Position numbers and translations under genes: made by a program. A stretch of 64,000 bases of DNA, from NCBI RefSeq assembly GCF_900107415.1, contig NZ_FNPX01000006.1, forward strand, positions 124,001 to 188,000, written 5' to 3'. The notes under the pieces are model-generated. The model had not been told where the DNA came from and made no database searches. It saw only the letters and a list, made by a program, of their open reading frames with translations. The DNA comes from Jannaschia faecimaris (GTDB lineage Bacteria > Pseudomonadota > Alphaproteobacteria > Rhodobacterales > Rhodobacteraceae). Of this stretch, positions 27,225-36,258 are shown in pieces; the stretch's first letter is position 1, and each line of letters opens with the position of its first letter.

Positions 27225-28265
27225 ATGGCGGATCTTGACTATTACGGTGCCGACTACGGCGCGGAGCAGCCTTCGCGGTTCATGGATGCCGCGCGCAACT
27301 TCGGTTTCGCGAACTGGGCCGGGGCGATAACCTCGCTGGGTCTGACGGCTGGCTTGGCCGCTTGGGCGGTTGATATGACGGTCCGAGACGTCTCGGGCGT
27401 TCCGGTCATCGCAGCGCTTGAGGGCCCCATGCGCGAGGCACCCGAGAACCCCGGCGGCAAGGTCGCCCCGTTTCAGGGCCTGGCGCTGTCGGACATCACT
27501 TCGGGCGGACCCGCCGCCCCGGCACCTGACCGCATCGTTCTTGCACCGCCGCCTGTATCGCTGGACGCGCCGGCGCTGTCGGAGCGGATGGCGGCAACCA
27601 CTGCCCAGACCGAGTTGCAAAACGCCGAGACCGATTTGCAAATCGCGGAGGCCGATCCGGAGCGCACCGAACCCGAATTGGTCGCCAGCATTCAGATGGC
27701 CCTGGCCGAGGCTGTTGGGGACGGAGTCGTCGTTGGAGCCAGCGCTCCTGCCGCGCAGGTTGTTCCGCCCGCGCCCGCATCGACCGAGCCCCAGACCCCC
27801 GTCGTGGCAGAGGTCGCTGCAATTTCCCCGTCCGGGCCCGGTGTCGCGCGATCCGCGCGGCCGCAGTCCCGTCCGGCTGGCCTGAGCCGCGCAGTGGCAC
27901 AGGCACCGGTGACCTTGCCGACCGATGCTCCGGCGCAGGAGGCCGGGACGCAGGTTGCTTCACTGGATGCGACTGTCCCCTCGTCCCGTGACGTGGACGG
28001 CAGCACGCTGACACCTGGCACGCGCGTGGTGCAATTGGGTGCCTACGACAGCGAATCCGCCGCACGCGGCGAGTGGGACCGGATGGAAGCCAGGTTCCGC
28101 GATTACATGCGCGGCAAAGGCCGCCTGGTCCAAAAGGCGACCTCGGGCGGGCGCGACTTCTGGCGTCTGCGGGTGGTCGGCTTCGAAGATGGCGGTGAAG
28201 CGCGTCGCTTCTGCGCCGAGCTTCTTGCCAAGGATGCCGCCTGCATCCCGGTTACTATCCGCTGA
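27225..28265 (+). CDS. SPOR domain protein with an N-terminal membrane anchor
   Basis: Protein of 346 residues: a short cytoplasmic start, one membrane segment (about residues 27-48, WAGAITSLGLTAGLAAWAV), a long Ala/Pro-rich periplasmic linker, and a C-terminal SPOR domain (about 265-345) with VVQLGAYDSESAARGEWDRM and FWRLRVVGF. SPOR domains bind denuded glycan strands at the division septum. The ATG at 27225 follows GGAGGGCGGGCAT. nagZ, which acts on the same polymer, follows immediately. Confidence 0.88.
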   Translation: MADLDYYGADYGAEQPSRFMDAARNFGFANWAGAITSLGLTAGLAAWAVDMTVRDVSGVPVIAALEGPMREAPENPGGKVAPFQGLALSDITSGGPAAPAPDRIVLAPPPVSLDAPALSERMAATTAQTELQNAETDLQIAEADPERTEPELVASIQMALAEAVGDGVVVGASAPAAQVVPPAPASTEPQTPVVAEVAAISPSGPGVARSARPQSRPAGLSRAVAQAPVTLPTDAPAQEAGTQVASLDATVPSSRDVDGSTLTPGTRVVQLGAYDSESAARGEWDRMEARFRDYMRGKGRLVQKATSGGRDFWRLRVVGFEDGGEARRFCAELLAKDAACIPVTIR

Positions 28266-28269
28266 TCCC

Positions 28270-29253
28270 GTGGCCGGGGCCTTCATCTTCGGGTGCGAAG
28301 GCCCCGATCTGACGGCCCGCGAAGCCGCTTTCTTCCAAGGTGCGGATCCCTGGGGATTTATCCTGTTTGCCCGCAACGTCGACACGCCCGATCGGCTGCG
28401 CGCGCTGACTGCGGCGTTGCGCGACAGCGTCGGGCGCGACGCACCAATCCTGATCGACCAGGAGGGCGGTCGGGTGCAGCGCCTTGGCCCGCCGTTCTGG
28501 TCGAATTGGCCGCATCCGCTGACGCAGATGGCTGGGGCATCGGACCCGGTGCGCGCGATGTTCCTGCGCGCCACGCTGATCGCGCGTGAATTGCGTGATG
28601 TCGGGATCGACGTGAACTGCACGCCAACCGCCGATATCGCCACGGAAGATACACATCCTTTTCTTCTATCCCGCCTGTACGGGGACAGCGTTGAGACCGT
28701 CGTTGCCCGCGCCCGCGCGAACGCTGAAGGGTGCCTACAGGGCGGGGTCTTGCCGGTGATGAAGCACATTCCGGGCCATGGACGTGGCACGGTCGACAGC
28801 CATCTTGGCCTGCCGACGGTTGATACGGGATTGGAGGAGTTGCGCGAAACCGACTTCGAGGTCTTCCGCCGGTTGAACGACCTGCCGCTCGGCATGTCGG
28901 CGCATGTGGTCTACTCTGCCATCGATGATGCGCCGGGCACGATTTCGGCCGCCGTTCTGGCCGAAGTGCGGGGTGCCATCGGGTTCGACGGGCTGTTGAT
29001 GACCGACGACATCAGCATGGGTGCACTGCCCGGCGACATGGCGGCGCGGTGCACCGGCTCCATCGCGGCGGGATGTGATATGATCCTGCATTGCAACGCT
29101 GACTGGAGCGACATGCAGAGCGTCGCCGCCTGCACGCCCCGACTGGAAGGTCGCGGACTGGCGCGGGCAAAGCGGGCGCTGGCGATGCGGGCGGATCCCG
29201 TGGAACTTGACATCGAAGCGGCCCGCGCGGAACTTGCATCCCTCAACTCCTGA
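28270..29253 (+). CDS. nagZ: Beta-N-acetylhexosaminidase (GH3)
   Basis: Cytosolic enzyme of peptidoglycan recycling that removes GlcNAc from anhydro-muropeptides. About 327 residues, with the GH3 features DQEGGRVQRLGPPF (about residue 59) and the diagnostic catalytic His/Asp loop KHIPGHGRGTVDSH near residue 165, then LLMTDDISMGAL with the nucleophile Asp. The start is uncertain. GTG at 28270, four bases after the SPOR stop, fits family length; an upstream ATG at 28231 would overlap the SPOR gene. Confidence 0.93.
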   Translation: MAGAFIFGCEGPDLTAREAAFFQGADPWGFILFARNVDTPDRLRALTAALRDSVGRDAPILIDQEGGRVQRLGPPFWSNWPHPLTQMAGASDPVRAMFLRATLIARELRDVGIDVNCTPTADIATEDTHPFLLSRLYGDSVETVVARARANAEGCLQGGVLPVMKHIPGHGRGTVDSHLGLPTVDTGLEELRETDFEVFRRLNDLPLGMSAHVVYSAIDDAPGTISAAVLAEVRGAIGFDGLLMTDDISMGALPGDMAARCTGSIAAGCDMILHCNADWSDMQSVAACTPRLEGRGLARAKRALAMRADPVELDIEAARAELASLNS

Positions 29254-29262
29254 GGGGCGAGC

Positions 29263-30060
29263 TTGACCGAAGAATTTACCGAAGGCCCGGCGCGCGACCC
29301 GGACCCCGATGTCGTTGCCGCACGTCTGGCGGCCGAGGCACTGATCGTTGACGTCGACGGGTTCGAGGGGCCGTTGGACGTGCTTTTGATGTTGGCGCGG
29401 ACGCAGAAAGTAGATCTGCGGACCATCTCGGTGCTCCAACTGGCGCGACAATACCTGGTTTTCGTGGAAAAAGCGCGGGAATTGCGGTTGGAGCTGGCCG
29501 CCGACTACCTTGTTATGGCGGCTTGGCTGGCCTTCCTGAAATCCCGCCTGCTGCTGCCCCCTGACCCCGAGGAGGAGGGCCCGTCAGCCGAGGATCTTGC
29601 CGCCCACTTGGCGTTTCAGCTTGAGCGTCTGGAGGCGATGCGAAAGGCAGCAGCCCGTCTGATGGCCCGCGATCAACTGGGGCGGGACATTTTCGCGCGT
29701 GGAGAGCCACAGGGGCTGGAAAGGTCGCGCAAGGTGGTTTGGACCGCGACGATTCTGGACCTGATGCAGGGCTATGCCCGCCTGCGCACGCGCGACGATT
29801 TCCGCCCCTTCGTAATGGATCGTGATGGTGTGTTCACAATGGAGGAGGCGTTGGAACGCCTGCGCCCGCTGATCGGGGCGGTCGGCACATGGACCGACTT
29901 GACCATGTTCCTGCCAGAGGGTTGGGACGCAGACCCCGCGCGGCGACGGTCGGCCACGGCCTCGACCTTTGCTGCCACGCTTGAATTGGCCAAGAACGGC
30001 AAGTTGGAGATGCAGCAGGCCGACATGTTCGGCCCCATCCAAATCCGGGGGCGTGCATGA
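29263..30060 (+). CDS. scpA: Segregation and condensation protein A
   Basis: Kleisin subunit that bridges the SMC dimer in chromosome condensation. The 265 residues contain the family motif VDGFEGPLDVLLMLARTQKVDL near residue 30 and the LAADYLVMAAWLAFLKSRLLLP helix. The start is a TTG at 29263 preceded by GAGGGG at good spacing; no ATG fits. It lies nine bases after nagZ, and its stop overlaps scpB (ATGA). Confidence 0.94.
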   Translation: MTEEFTEGPARDPDPDVVAARLAAEALIVDVDGFEGPLDVLLMLARTQKVDLRTISVLQLARQYLVFVEKARELRLELAADYLVMAAWLAFLKSRLLLPPDPEEEGPSAEDLAAHLAFQLERLEAMRKAAARLMARDQLGRDIFARGEPQGLERSRKVVWTATILDLMQGYARLRTRDDFRPFVMDRDGVFTMEEALERLRPLIGAVGTWTDLTMFLPEGWDADPARRRSATASTFAATLELAKNGKLEMQQADMFGPIQIRGRA

Positions 30061-30722
30061 GCGATACTTCACAGACTGATGCCCCCCAGACCGATACACT
30101 GTTTGAGGCTCCGCCGCTGGCCGAGCAGGAAAGAATGGTTGAGGCGATCCTGTTTGCCTCCTCCAGTCCGGTTACCGTGGGCGAATTGCACGCACGCCTG
30201 CCCCACGGCTGCGACGCGCCTGCTGCGTTGGAGCAGCTGGTGAAGCGCTATGACGGACGTGGGGTACGGATCGCGCGCGTGGGCGATGCGTGGGCAATCC
30301 GTACGGCCGCCGACCTTGCGTTCCTGATGACGCGGGAGACGGTTGAGACGCGAAAGCTGTCGCGTGCCGCGATCGAGACCCTGGCCATCGTGGCCTACCA
30401 TCAGCCCGTCACCCGCGCCGAGATCGAGGAAATCCGGGGCGTGTCCGTCAGCAAGGGGACGATTGAACAACTGCTGGATCTGGATTGGATCAAACTGGGC
30501 CAGCGGCGGCAGACACCCGGTCGCCCCGTGACCTTCGTGGTCACGCGCGGTTTCCTCGATCACTTTGGCCTCGGCTCACCGCGGGATCTTCCGGGTTTGA
30601 AGGAGTTGCGTGCTGCAGGTCTGCTGGAAAGTACGCCTCCGCCGGACGAAGTCGACGACACTGACGAAGACGCATCGACGGACGATATGTTCGAACGGTC
30701 CCCCCCCGAAGAGAAGAGATGA
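30057..30722 (+). CDS. scpB: Segregation and condensation protein B
   Basis: Winged-helix protein of 221 residues that binds ScpA and regulates the SMC complex. Typical segments are MVEAILFASSSPVTVGEL, LSRAAIETLAIVAYHQPVTRAEIEEIRG and GRPVTFVVTRGFLDHFGL. The C-terminal tail is acidic (DEVDDTDEDASTDD). Its start overlaps the scpA stop, keeping the two subunits coupled. Confidence 0.95.
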   Translation: MSDTSQTDAPQTDTLFEAPPLAEQERMVEAILFASSSPVTVGELHARLPHGCDAPAALEQLVKRYDGRGVRIARVGDAWAIRTAADLAFLMTRETVETRKLSRAAIETLAIVAYHQPVTRAEIEEIRGVSVSKGTIEQLLDLDWIKLGQRRQTPGRPVTFVVTRGFLDHFGLGSPRDLPGLKELRAAGLLESTPPPDEVDDTDEDASTDDMFERSPPEEKR

Positions 30723-30723
30723 A

Positions 30724-30849
30724 ATGCTCCAAATGATCCTTAGACGGCTCGTGTTCCTGGTGATCGGCAAGGCGGCCGGCGGCCAAGCGGCGAAGAACGT
30801 CCGCTTGGTGGACAAGGCGACGCGGATGGCCCGACGTTTGGACCGCTAG
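30724..30849 (+). CDS. 41-residue basic small protein after scpB
   Basis: The ATG at 30724, one base after the scpB stop, opens a frame encoding 41 residues. It has a short hydrophobic N-terminal part (MLQMILRRLVFLVIG) and a basic remainder (LVDKATRMARRLDR). The gene may be translated by reinitiation after scpB. I recall similar tiny frames after scpB in related genomes but cannot verify conservation here. Function is unknown; membrane association is possible. Its stop overlaps the end of the convergent TVP38-type gene. Confidence 0.6.
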   Translation: MLQMILRRLVFLVIGKAAGGQAAKNVRLVDKATRMARRLDR

Positions 30850-31559
30850 CCCTTCTTCTTGGACTTGTAGAGCCCGGCGCGCTCCATTTCCTTGGTGGCG
30901 ATCCGTCCCAGCCAGATCACGAAGATGCCGAAGGCCAGCAGACCACCACCGGCGAGGACGATCTGCGTGCGGTCCGAGCTCACGGAGGCAAGGCCCCCCA
31001 TCTCGCCGACCCACACCATGGCAAGTGTGCCGGGTGCCAACCCCACGAGTGTCGCCACGAAGTAGGGCCACGATGTGATCGCGGTCAGCCCCAGAAGCCA
31101 GTTCTGCACGGTGAACGGCAGGATCGGCGTCAGGCGGAGCAGCATCACGAAGACGAATCCGTTGTCCGATATCGCGTGGTCGGCAGCCCGCACCTTTGGC
31201 CCATCGATCCGCCGCATCATGGGCCCGCGCAGCCAGTGCCGGGAGATGTAGAATGGCGCGATGGCCCCCAGGATGCTGCCGAGCATCGACAGGGGAAAGC
31301 CCCACCATCCGAACGCCAGCCCGCCCACGACGGACATCGCGGCGGCGGGCAGGGGGAGGATGACGACAACGATGTAGATCAACACGAACACGACCGCCCC
31401 GAGCGCGCCGTGCGATTGAACCCAGTCGCGCAGAATCGGCACCCATTCGCCCCAGGGCAGCAGCCACATCGCAAAGGCGATGAAAACTAGTAAGGCGGGC
31501 CAGAGCCAGACGTGCCACGCTTTGAGCGCGTGATCGGGGGGTGGGGGGGTGACGGTCAT
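30846..31559 (-). CDS. TVP38/TMEM64 (VTT domain) membrane protein
   Basis: Protein of 237 residues with six hydrophobic segments and the VTT/DedA-like core: VILPLPAAAMSVVGGLAFGWWGFPLSML, FYISRHWLRGPMMRR and RLTPILPFTVQNWLLGLTAITSWPYF. Family members are implicated in lipid scrambling or membrane homeostasis. A basic C-terminal tail (YKSKKKG) ends the protein. It is downstream of DUF2478 on the same strand, 45 bases apart. Confidence 0.88.
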   Translation of the reverse strand: MTVTPPPPDHALKAWHVWLWPALLVFIAFAMWLLPWGEWVPILRDWVQSHGALGAVVFVLIYIVVVILPLPAAAMSVVGGLAFGWWGFPLSMLGSILGAIAPFYISRHWLRGPMMRRIDGPKVRAADHAISDNGFVFVMLLRLTPILPFTVQNWLLGLTAITSWPYFVATLVGLAPGTLAMVWVGEMGGLASVSSDRTQIVLAGGGLLAFGIFVIWLGRIATKEMERAGLYKSKKKG

Positions 31560-31604
31560 CCTCCATGAGGCCTAGGGCCTGAGGGGCTGTCTCGCAAGAC
31601 CGCG

Positions 31605-32108
31605 CTAATCCCCTCCGATAGTTATCCAGTGCAGCAATGCGCCTGGATCGGCCGGAAGCGCCTCGGCCGTGTCCCCTGTGAATTCCCGCAGCGCCTCAAG
31701 GTTCATCGGGTTGACCCCCACCAGAACGTCCGCGCCGGCCTCCAATGCGGCGGCGATGACGGGGCGAAACCCACGTCCCGCCGCCTCCTGCTTGCCGAAC
31801 TTGTTGACGATAAGAAGGTCCACGCCCTGCGCCAGTCGGGCTTCGGCGGCCGCGACAGCGGTCTCCAGCCCCTCTGCGTCCAGACGGCAGCCGCGGGCCT
31901 CGCGGCCCAGCGACTGGCTGATGCGGATTACAGGCCCGTCGGGCAGCACAATGGCATCCATGTCACAGCGTGCGCAGCCGGGACGATCCGAGTTGACCTG
32001 AACGATACCGGCGAGGCGTAGGCCCGTCGCCGCCGCCTGCGTCGCGATCTGGTGGAGCAGCGGATCCAATTCACCGCGACCCTCGGTCATGGTATAGGCG
32101 AGGCGCAT
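31605..32108 (-). CDS. DUF2478 family protein
   Basis: Protein of 167 residues, MRLAYTMTEGRGELDPLL to the end, matching the DUF2478 nucleotide-binding-like family. Visible features are a CARCDMDAI Cys pair near residue 44 and a conserved DLLIVNKFGKQEAAGRGF segment that resembles a Walker-B/NKxG element. The family often sits near molybdate-uptake genes; none is seen here. The start could also be the ATG at 32123. It diverges from pxpB. Confidence 0.8.
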   Translation of the reverse strand: MRLAYTMTEGRGELDPLLHQIATQAAATGLRLAGIVQVNSDRPGCARCDMDAIVLPDGPVIRISQSLGREARGCRLDAEGLETAVAAAEARLAQGVDLLIVNKFGKQEAAGRGFRPVIAAALEAGADVLVGVNPMNLEALREFTGDTAEALPADPGALLHWITIGGD

Positions 32109-32180
32109 GGCGCTAAATTCCATGCATGACGCCGTCGCGCAAGCCTTGACGGCGGAGCCTGCGCAGGGGACGGATGGATC

Positions 32181-32903
32181 ATGTCTGAAAAATTCCCACA
32201 AATCGAACCTCTGGGCGAGGGAGCCCTGTTGGTCCGGTTCGCACCCCGACTGGACGACGCGGCCAATCGCGCCTGCGTATCCTTCCGCGCCGCGCTGGAA
32301 GCCGAGCCCATAAAGGGCGTGACCGAAACCGCCTCCTCGTTGGGGTCGGTGTTGGTGCGCCACGACGGCACGGACGTGCGTGCTGCCTTGAATGACAGGT
32401 TGGGCGCGCGCGACTGGGCCTCCGTGACGCCGCCACAGCGCAGGTTATGGTCGGTACCGTGCAGCTATGGCGGCGATGACGGTCCGCAGCTTGCCGAGGC
32501 GGCATCGATGGCCGGGATGACCGAGGATGATGCCATCGCATCCTTGTCCCAGGCCCGGGTGCGTGTGCTGGCGCTGGGATTTGCACCTGGGATGCCCTAC
32601 CTCGGCATTTTACCCGAAACCTGGAATCTGCCGCGCCAGACCGGGCTGACCCCCAAGGTGCCCGAGGGGGCCCTGGTCGTGGCGGTGCGGCAGTTCGTGA
32701 TGTTCGGGACCGAGGCTCCGACCGGTTGGCGGCAGGTCGGGCGCACGCTTTTCGGTTGTTTCGAACCGACGCGGGAGCGGCCCATCGCGCTGTCGCCGGG
32801 TGACGAAGTAATGTTCCCCTCCGTCTCTCCTTCCGAATTGCGCGCGCGCGCCGAGGCGGATCGCGATCGCCATGGCGGTGCCACATGGGAGGTTCTGTCG
32901 TGA
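32181..32903 (+). CDS. pxpB: 5-oxoprolinase subunit PxpB
   Basis: One of three subunits of the prokaryotic ATP-dependent 5-oxoprolinase that opens pyroglutamate to glutamate. The 240 residues carry the KipI/allophanate-hydrolase-subunit-1 pattern: EGALLVRFAPRLDDAANR, VPCSYGGDDGPQLAEAA and LGFAPGMPYLGILPETWNLPRQ. It is the first gene of pxpB-pxpC-pxpA; its stop overlaps the pxpC GTG start. Confidence 0.93.
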   Translation: MSEKFPQIEPLGEGALLVRFAPRLDDAANRACVSFRAALEAEPIKGVTETASSLGSVLVRHDGTDVRAALNDRLGARDWASVTPPQRRLWSVPCSYGGDDGPQLAEAASMAGMTEDDAIASLSQARVRVLALGFAPGMPYLGILPETWNLPRQTGLTPKVPEGALVVAVRQFVMFGTEAPTGWRQVGRTLFGCFEPTRERPIALSPGDEVMFPSVSPSELRARAEADRDRHGGATWEVLS

Positions 32904-33871
32904 TCGAAGTATTGTCCTGCGGACCGATGGTCACGATTCAGGATCGCGGTCGCCCGGGCCACCTAAGCCAGGGTTTGGCGCAAGGCGGGGCGGCCGATCG
33001 GCGCGCCCTCGACGAGGCCGATGCCTTGCTGGGTGGGGCCGGGGCCGGGATCGAGACGCCGGGATCGCCGATCCGGTTGAGGTTCGACAAGGAGATGACC
33101 GTCGCGCTCACCGGCGCGCCGATGAAGGTCACGGTCGGGGATCGCGCGCTTGCCTGGAATACCGCCCAAACCCTTGCCGCTGGCGAGGTGCTGGACCTGA
33201 GGCCTTCGGGGCAGGGGGTCTATTCCTACATTCATGTCGCGGGGGGATTTCAGACCGAGGAGGTCATGGGCAGTCGCGCCGCCCACCTGATCGCCAGTAT
33301 CGGGCGGGTGCTAGAGGCCGGGGATCGTCTGCCATGTGCGCAATCCTCGGGTCGGGCCCAGAAAGTGGCCGCTACGGATCGGCTGGGTGGGGGGGAGCTT
33401 CGTCTCGTGCCCACACCGCAGACGCGGCTGTTCCCAGAGGCCGAGCTGGAGCGGTTTCTGGCGACTGCGTTTATCCGTGATGTGCGGGGCAACCGTCAGG
33501 GCGTCAAACTGTCGATGCAGGGCGCGGGGTTTGCCACCGAAGGACAGCTGAACCTTCTGTCTGATTTCATCCTGCCGGGCGACGTTCAGATGACTGGTGA
33601 CGGCGTTCCCTATATCCTTGGGCCGGAGTGCCAGACGACCGGCGGCTACCCCCGGATCGGCACCGTGATCTCGGCCGATCTGCCGCGCGCGATGCAGGCC
33701 GTGCCGGGCGCGCGGCTGACCTTTAGGTTTGTCACCCCCGAGGAGGCCCGCGCGGCGCGGCCCGCCAAGCCCGTTGTCACCCCGCTGGTGCGCGACCCGT
33801 CCGAGGTGCCGGATCTTTTGACCAAGCAACTGATAAGTGGAGTGATCTCCGCCCAGGGGGAGGACGCATGA
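32900..33871 (+). CDS. pxpC: 5-oxoprolinase subunit PxpC
   Basis: Biotin-carboxylase-like/KipA subunit of 5-oxoprolinase, 323 residues. Diagnostic segments are GPMVTIQDRGRPGHLSQGL near residue 8 and the late GDGVPYILGPECQTTGGYPR. The start is the GTG at 32900 in a GTGA overlap with pxpB, preceded by GGGAGG. An ATG at 32885 is in frame but would put the ribosome-binding site inside the gene. The stop overlaps pxpA. Confidence 0.93.
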   Translation: MIEVLSCGPMVTIQDRGRPGHLSQGLAQGGAADRRALDEADALLGGAGAGIETPGSPIRLRFDKEMTVALTGAPMKVTVGDRALAWNTAQTLAAGEVLDLRPSGQGVYSYIHVAGGFQTEEVMGSRAAHLIASIGRVLEAGDRLPCAQSSGRAQKVAATDRLGGGELRLVPTPQTRLFPEAELERFLATAFIRDVRGNRQGVKLSMQGAGFATEGQLNLLSDFILPGDVQMTGDGVPYILGPECQTTGGYPRIGTVISADLPRAMQAVPGARLTFRFVTPEEARAARPAKPVVTPLVRDPSEVPDLLTKQLISGVISAQGEDA

Positions 33872-34638
33872 TGCGCGTCGACCTGAATGCGGACATGGGC
33901 GAGAGCTTTGGTGACTGGCGGATGGGCGACGATGAAGCGCTGCTGGGTATCGTCACCTCGGCCAACGTGGCTTGCGGGGCTCATGCGGGCGACTGGGACG
34001 TGATGGCGCGCACCATGACCATGGCGCGCAACCGGGGCGTTGGCATCGGCGCGCATCCCGGCTTTCCTGACTTGCAGGGGTTTGGGCGCAGACGCCTGGC
34101 TATGCCGCTCGACAGTCTTGCAAATCTCGTGACTTGGCAGTTCGGCGCGGCGCGCGGCATGGCCGCGTCGCTTGACGCGCAGGTGCGACATTTCAAGTTG
34201 CATGGCGCGATGGCGAACATGGCGTCCGAGGACGTGAAGATGGCCAAGGCCGCCTATCAGGCCGCGCTGCGCGTCGATCCGAATATCATCCTGCTGGTGC
34301 TTGCGGGCACCGCGCAGGAGGCCGCCGCGCGGGAACTGGGTGCGTCCTGGGCCGGTGAGATATTTGCCGATCGGGGCTACAACGACGATGCCACGCTGGT
34401 GACGCGGGGCCAGCCGGGTGCCATGGTGCACGACCCCGAGGAAGCGGCGGCGCGGATGGTTGAGTTCGTCAAGGCGGGCGCGATCATCGCCAACTCGGGT
34501 GCGAAAATCCCGGCGGCCTGCGACTCCATTTGCCTGCATGGGGATGGGCCCGAGGCGGTCGCGATTGCGCGCGCCGTTCGCGCCGCGCTGGAGGCCAAGC
34601 AGGTCACGCTGGCCCCGATGGCCGCGCGCACGGCCTGA
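33868..34638 (+). CDS. pxpA: 5-oxoprolinase subunit PxpA (LamB/YcsF family)
   Basis: Catalytic TIM-barrel-like subunit, 256 residues. Typical motifs are VDLNADMGESFGDWRMGDD at the start, SANVACGAHAGDWDVM, GAHPGFPDLQGFGRR and FADRGYNDDATLVTRGQPGA. Two adjacent ATG codons (33868 and 33871) are possible starts, both overlapping the pxpC stop. With pxpB and pxpC it completes the enzyme, so the strain should use or detoxify 5-oxoproline. Confidence 0.95.
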   Translation: MMRVDLNADMGESFGDWRMGDDEALLGIVTSANVACGAHAGDWDVMARTMTMARNRGVGIGAHPGFPDLQGFGRRRLAMPLDSLANLVTWQFGAARGMAASLDAQVRHFKLHGAMANMASEDVKMAKAAYQAALRVDPNIILLVLAGTAQEAAARELGASWAGEIFADRGYNDDATLVTRGQPGAMVHDPEEAAARMVEFVKAGAIIANSGAKIPAACDSICLHGDGPEAVAIARAVRAALEAKQVTLAPMAARTA

Positions 34639-34753
34639 CGCGCGCCATTGCCGAACGCCGCCACGGTGGTCGGCAGACGCGTTTTGGGAGTGGTTTGCCC
34701 GGTTCCGGGCGCAAGACGCCAAACCCCCGGTTTCGCGGTGCGGCCCTCCACCA

Positions 34754-35518
34754 TCAGCGCAGGCGCGGCGGCGAGGCCGGGTCGCGGCTGGGTCCGCGCG
34801 CGTCTGGTTGCGGCATATCGATCCGCAACCCGTGGCGAGCGAGCGTTGCCGCCAGGGGCTGTTGCGCCCGAAGGAACGTGACGTCGATCTGCCCCGCATC
34901 CAGCCCAGAAAAAATCAGCGCTTCGGACACGGCGCGGGCGAGGTCCGGCTCCGCCCCCGGCACGGTATCGACAAACCCCAGAACGTGCCCCTTGGCTCCG
35001 CCGTCATAGGTCACGCCGGCAAGATAGCCCGTTCGGGCCAGACCCACGGCAAGGCCCAGTTTTGCGTCCAACGCCGTAAGCAGGGCATCGGGCAGGGCAC
35101 CGGGGGAGGTGACTTCCTCGATTTTCTGCTCTGCCTCCTCGGGCGCGTGGGCCAGTGTCTCGGCGAGCCAGGTCATCGCCGACGGGTCCAGCAATTGCGC
35201 CGACGGGGCGTCGTCGAGGTTGATGCCCAGACCTAGGCCTTCGGTTGCCAACATCGCGGCCAGACGCCGCCCAGACAGCGTGGCTGCGTCCGCCACTCCG
35301 GCAAAGGCTGTCAGCCGTTCGGGCAGATCGAACGCAAGCGCATAGCGCGTGCCCTCCACGTCAAAGAGGCGGGGTGTGATGACGTCGCCTTCCTCGGTAT
35401 CGAGCAGCAGGTGCAGCTCCGCCTCGGCGAGCCGTTCGAAAAAGGTCAGGCGCGCGGAATCGGTGCCGGTTGCCTCGGCATGGGCATGGGCGCGGTCGAG
35501 GGGGGTTGGGTCGGTCAT
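34754..35518 (-). CDS. SseB family protein
   Basis: Protein of 254 residues with an SseB N-terminal domain (about 1-120), visible in FFERLAEAELHLLLDTEEGDVITPRLFDVEG. A second alpha/beta domain resembles the enhanced-serine-sensitivity C-terminal part (LTALDAKLGLAVGLARTGYLAGV). Function is not established in alphaproteobacteria. The start at 35518 overlaps the stop of the upstream UDG-like gene (ATGA), so the two are cotranscribed. Confidence 0.8.
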   Translation of the reverse strand: MTDPTPLDRAHAHAEATGTDSARLTFFERLAEAELHLLLDTEEGDVITPRLFDVEGTRYALAFDLPERLTAFAGVADAATLSGRRLAAMLATEGLGLGINLDDAPSAQLLDPSAMTWLAETLAHAPEEAEQKIEEVTSPGALPDALLTALDAKLGLAVGLARTGYLAGVTYDGGAKGHVLGFVDTVPGAEPDLARAVSEALIFSGLDAGQIDVTFLRAQQPLAATLARHGLRIDMPQPDARGPSRDPASPPRLR

Positions 35519-36096
35519 CGGGTCAGCGCGTCCTGAATGGCGGTTCGGAGAGTGGGCAAGACATCGGTCTCGAACCACGGGTGGCGTTTGATCCATCCGG
35601 TATTGCGCCAGGACGGATGGGGCAAGCAGAAGACCCGCGGTGCCAGCGCGCGCCAGTCGCGCACCCGATCGGTGACGCGGCCCTTGCCCAAGTGCCAGTC
35701 CTGCGCATAGCCGCCGATCAAGAGCCTGACTTGTGGTTGTCCGACGTGCGCCAGCGCCGCGTCCCGCCAAGTGGCGGCGCAGAGGCGCGGTGGCGGCAGG
35801 TCTGATCCTTTGAGGTCATAGCCCGGAAAGCAAAACCCCATCGGCACGATGGCCACGTGATCCTTGTTCCAGAAGGTTTCTTCACCGACTCCCATCCAGT
35901 CTCGGAGGCGCACGCCCGATGGGTCGTCGAAGGGTTTGCCGGATGTGTGCGCGCGCAGGCCGGGTGCCTGCGACGCTACAAGAATGGGCGCGCCGGGGCG
36001 GAACCAGACCACGGGTTTGGGGCGATGCGCGGTATGCGTTGTTACAAAACGCTCGGAGCACAGGCGGCAGGATTCGAGATCTTCGGGAAGCGGCAT
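35515..36096 (-). CDS. Uracil-DNA glycosylase superfamily protein
   Basis: Protein of 193 residues with the UDG-fold landmarks. A Cys pair is near the N-terminus (ESCRLCSERF), and the first motif ILVASQAPGLRAHTSGKPFDDPSG corresponds to the family GQAPG segment. The late motif FCLPHPSWRNTGWIKRHPWF corresponds to the HPSxRN loop. This group is annotated as UDG-like; glycosylase activity is not certain because the catalytic residues vary. It lies upstream of and overlapping the SseB-like gene. Confidence 0.85.
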   Translation of the reverse strand: MPLPEDLESCRLCSERFVTTHTAHRPKPVVWFRPGAPILVASQAPGLRAHTSGKPFDDPSGVRLRDWMGVGEETFWNKDHVAIVPMGFCFPGYDLKGSDLPPPRLCAATWRDAALAHVGQPQVRLLIGGYAQDWHLGKGRVTDRVRDWRALAPRVFCLPHPSWRNTGWIKRHPWFETDVLPTLRTAIQDALTR

Positions 36097-36258
36097 GAAG
36101 GAGAGGTAGGGCCGTTCAGTGGGCTCGATAACCTTCGCACGAAAAGATTCTTGAGTAGGGGACGGAAAAGTACATGAAACAAGGGAAAGATGGAGTGCAG
36201 CATGCGGACACCCCCCGTCGAGCAGGCGCGTCGGCGATTGGCGGCCTTGGTCGGTTGG

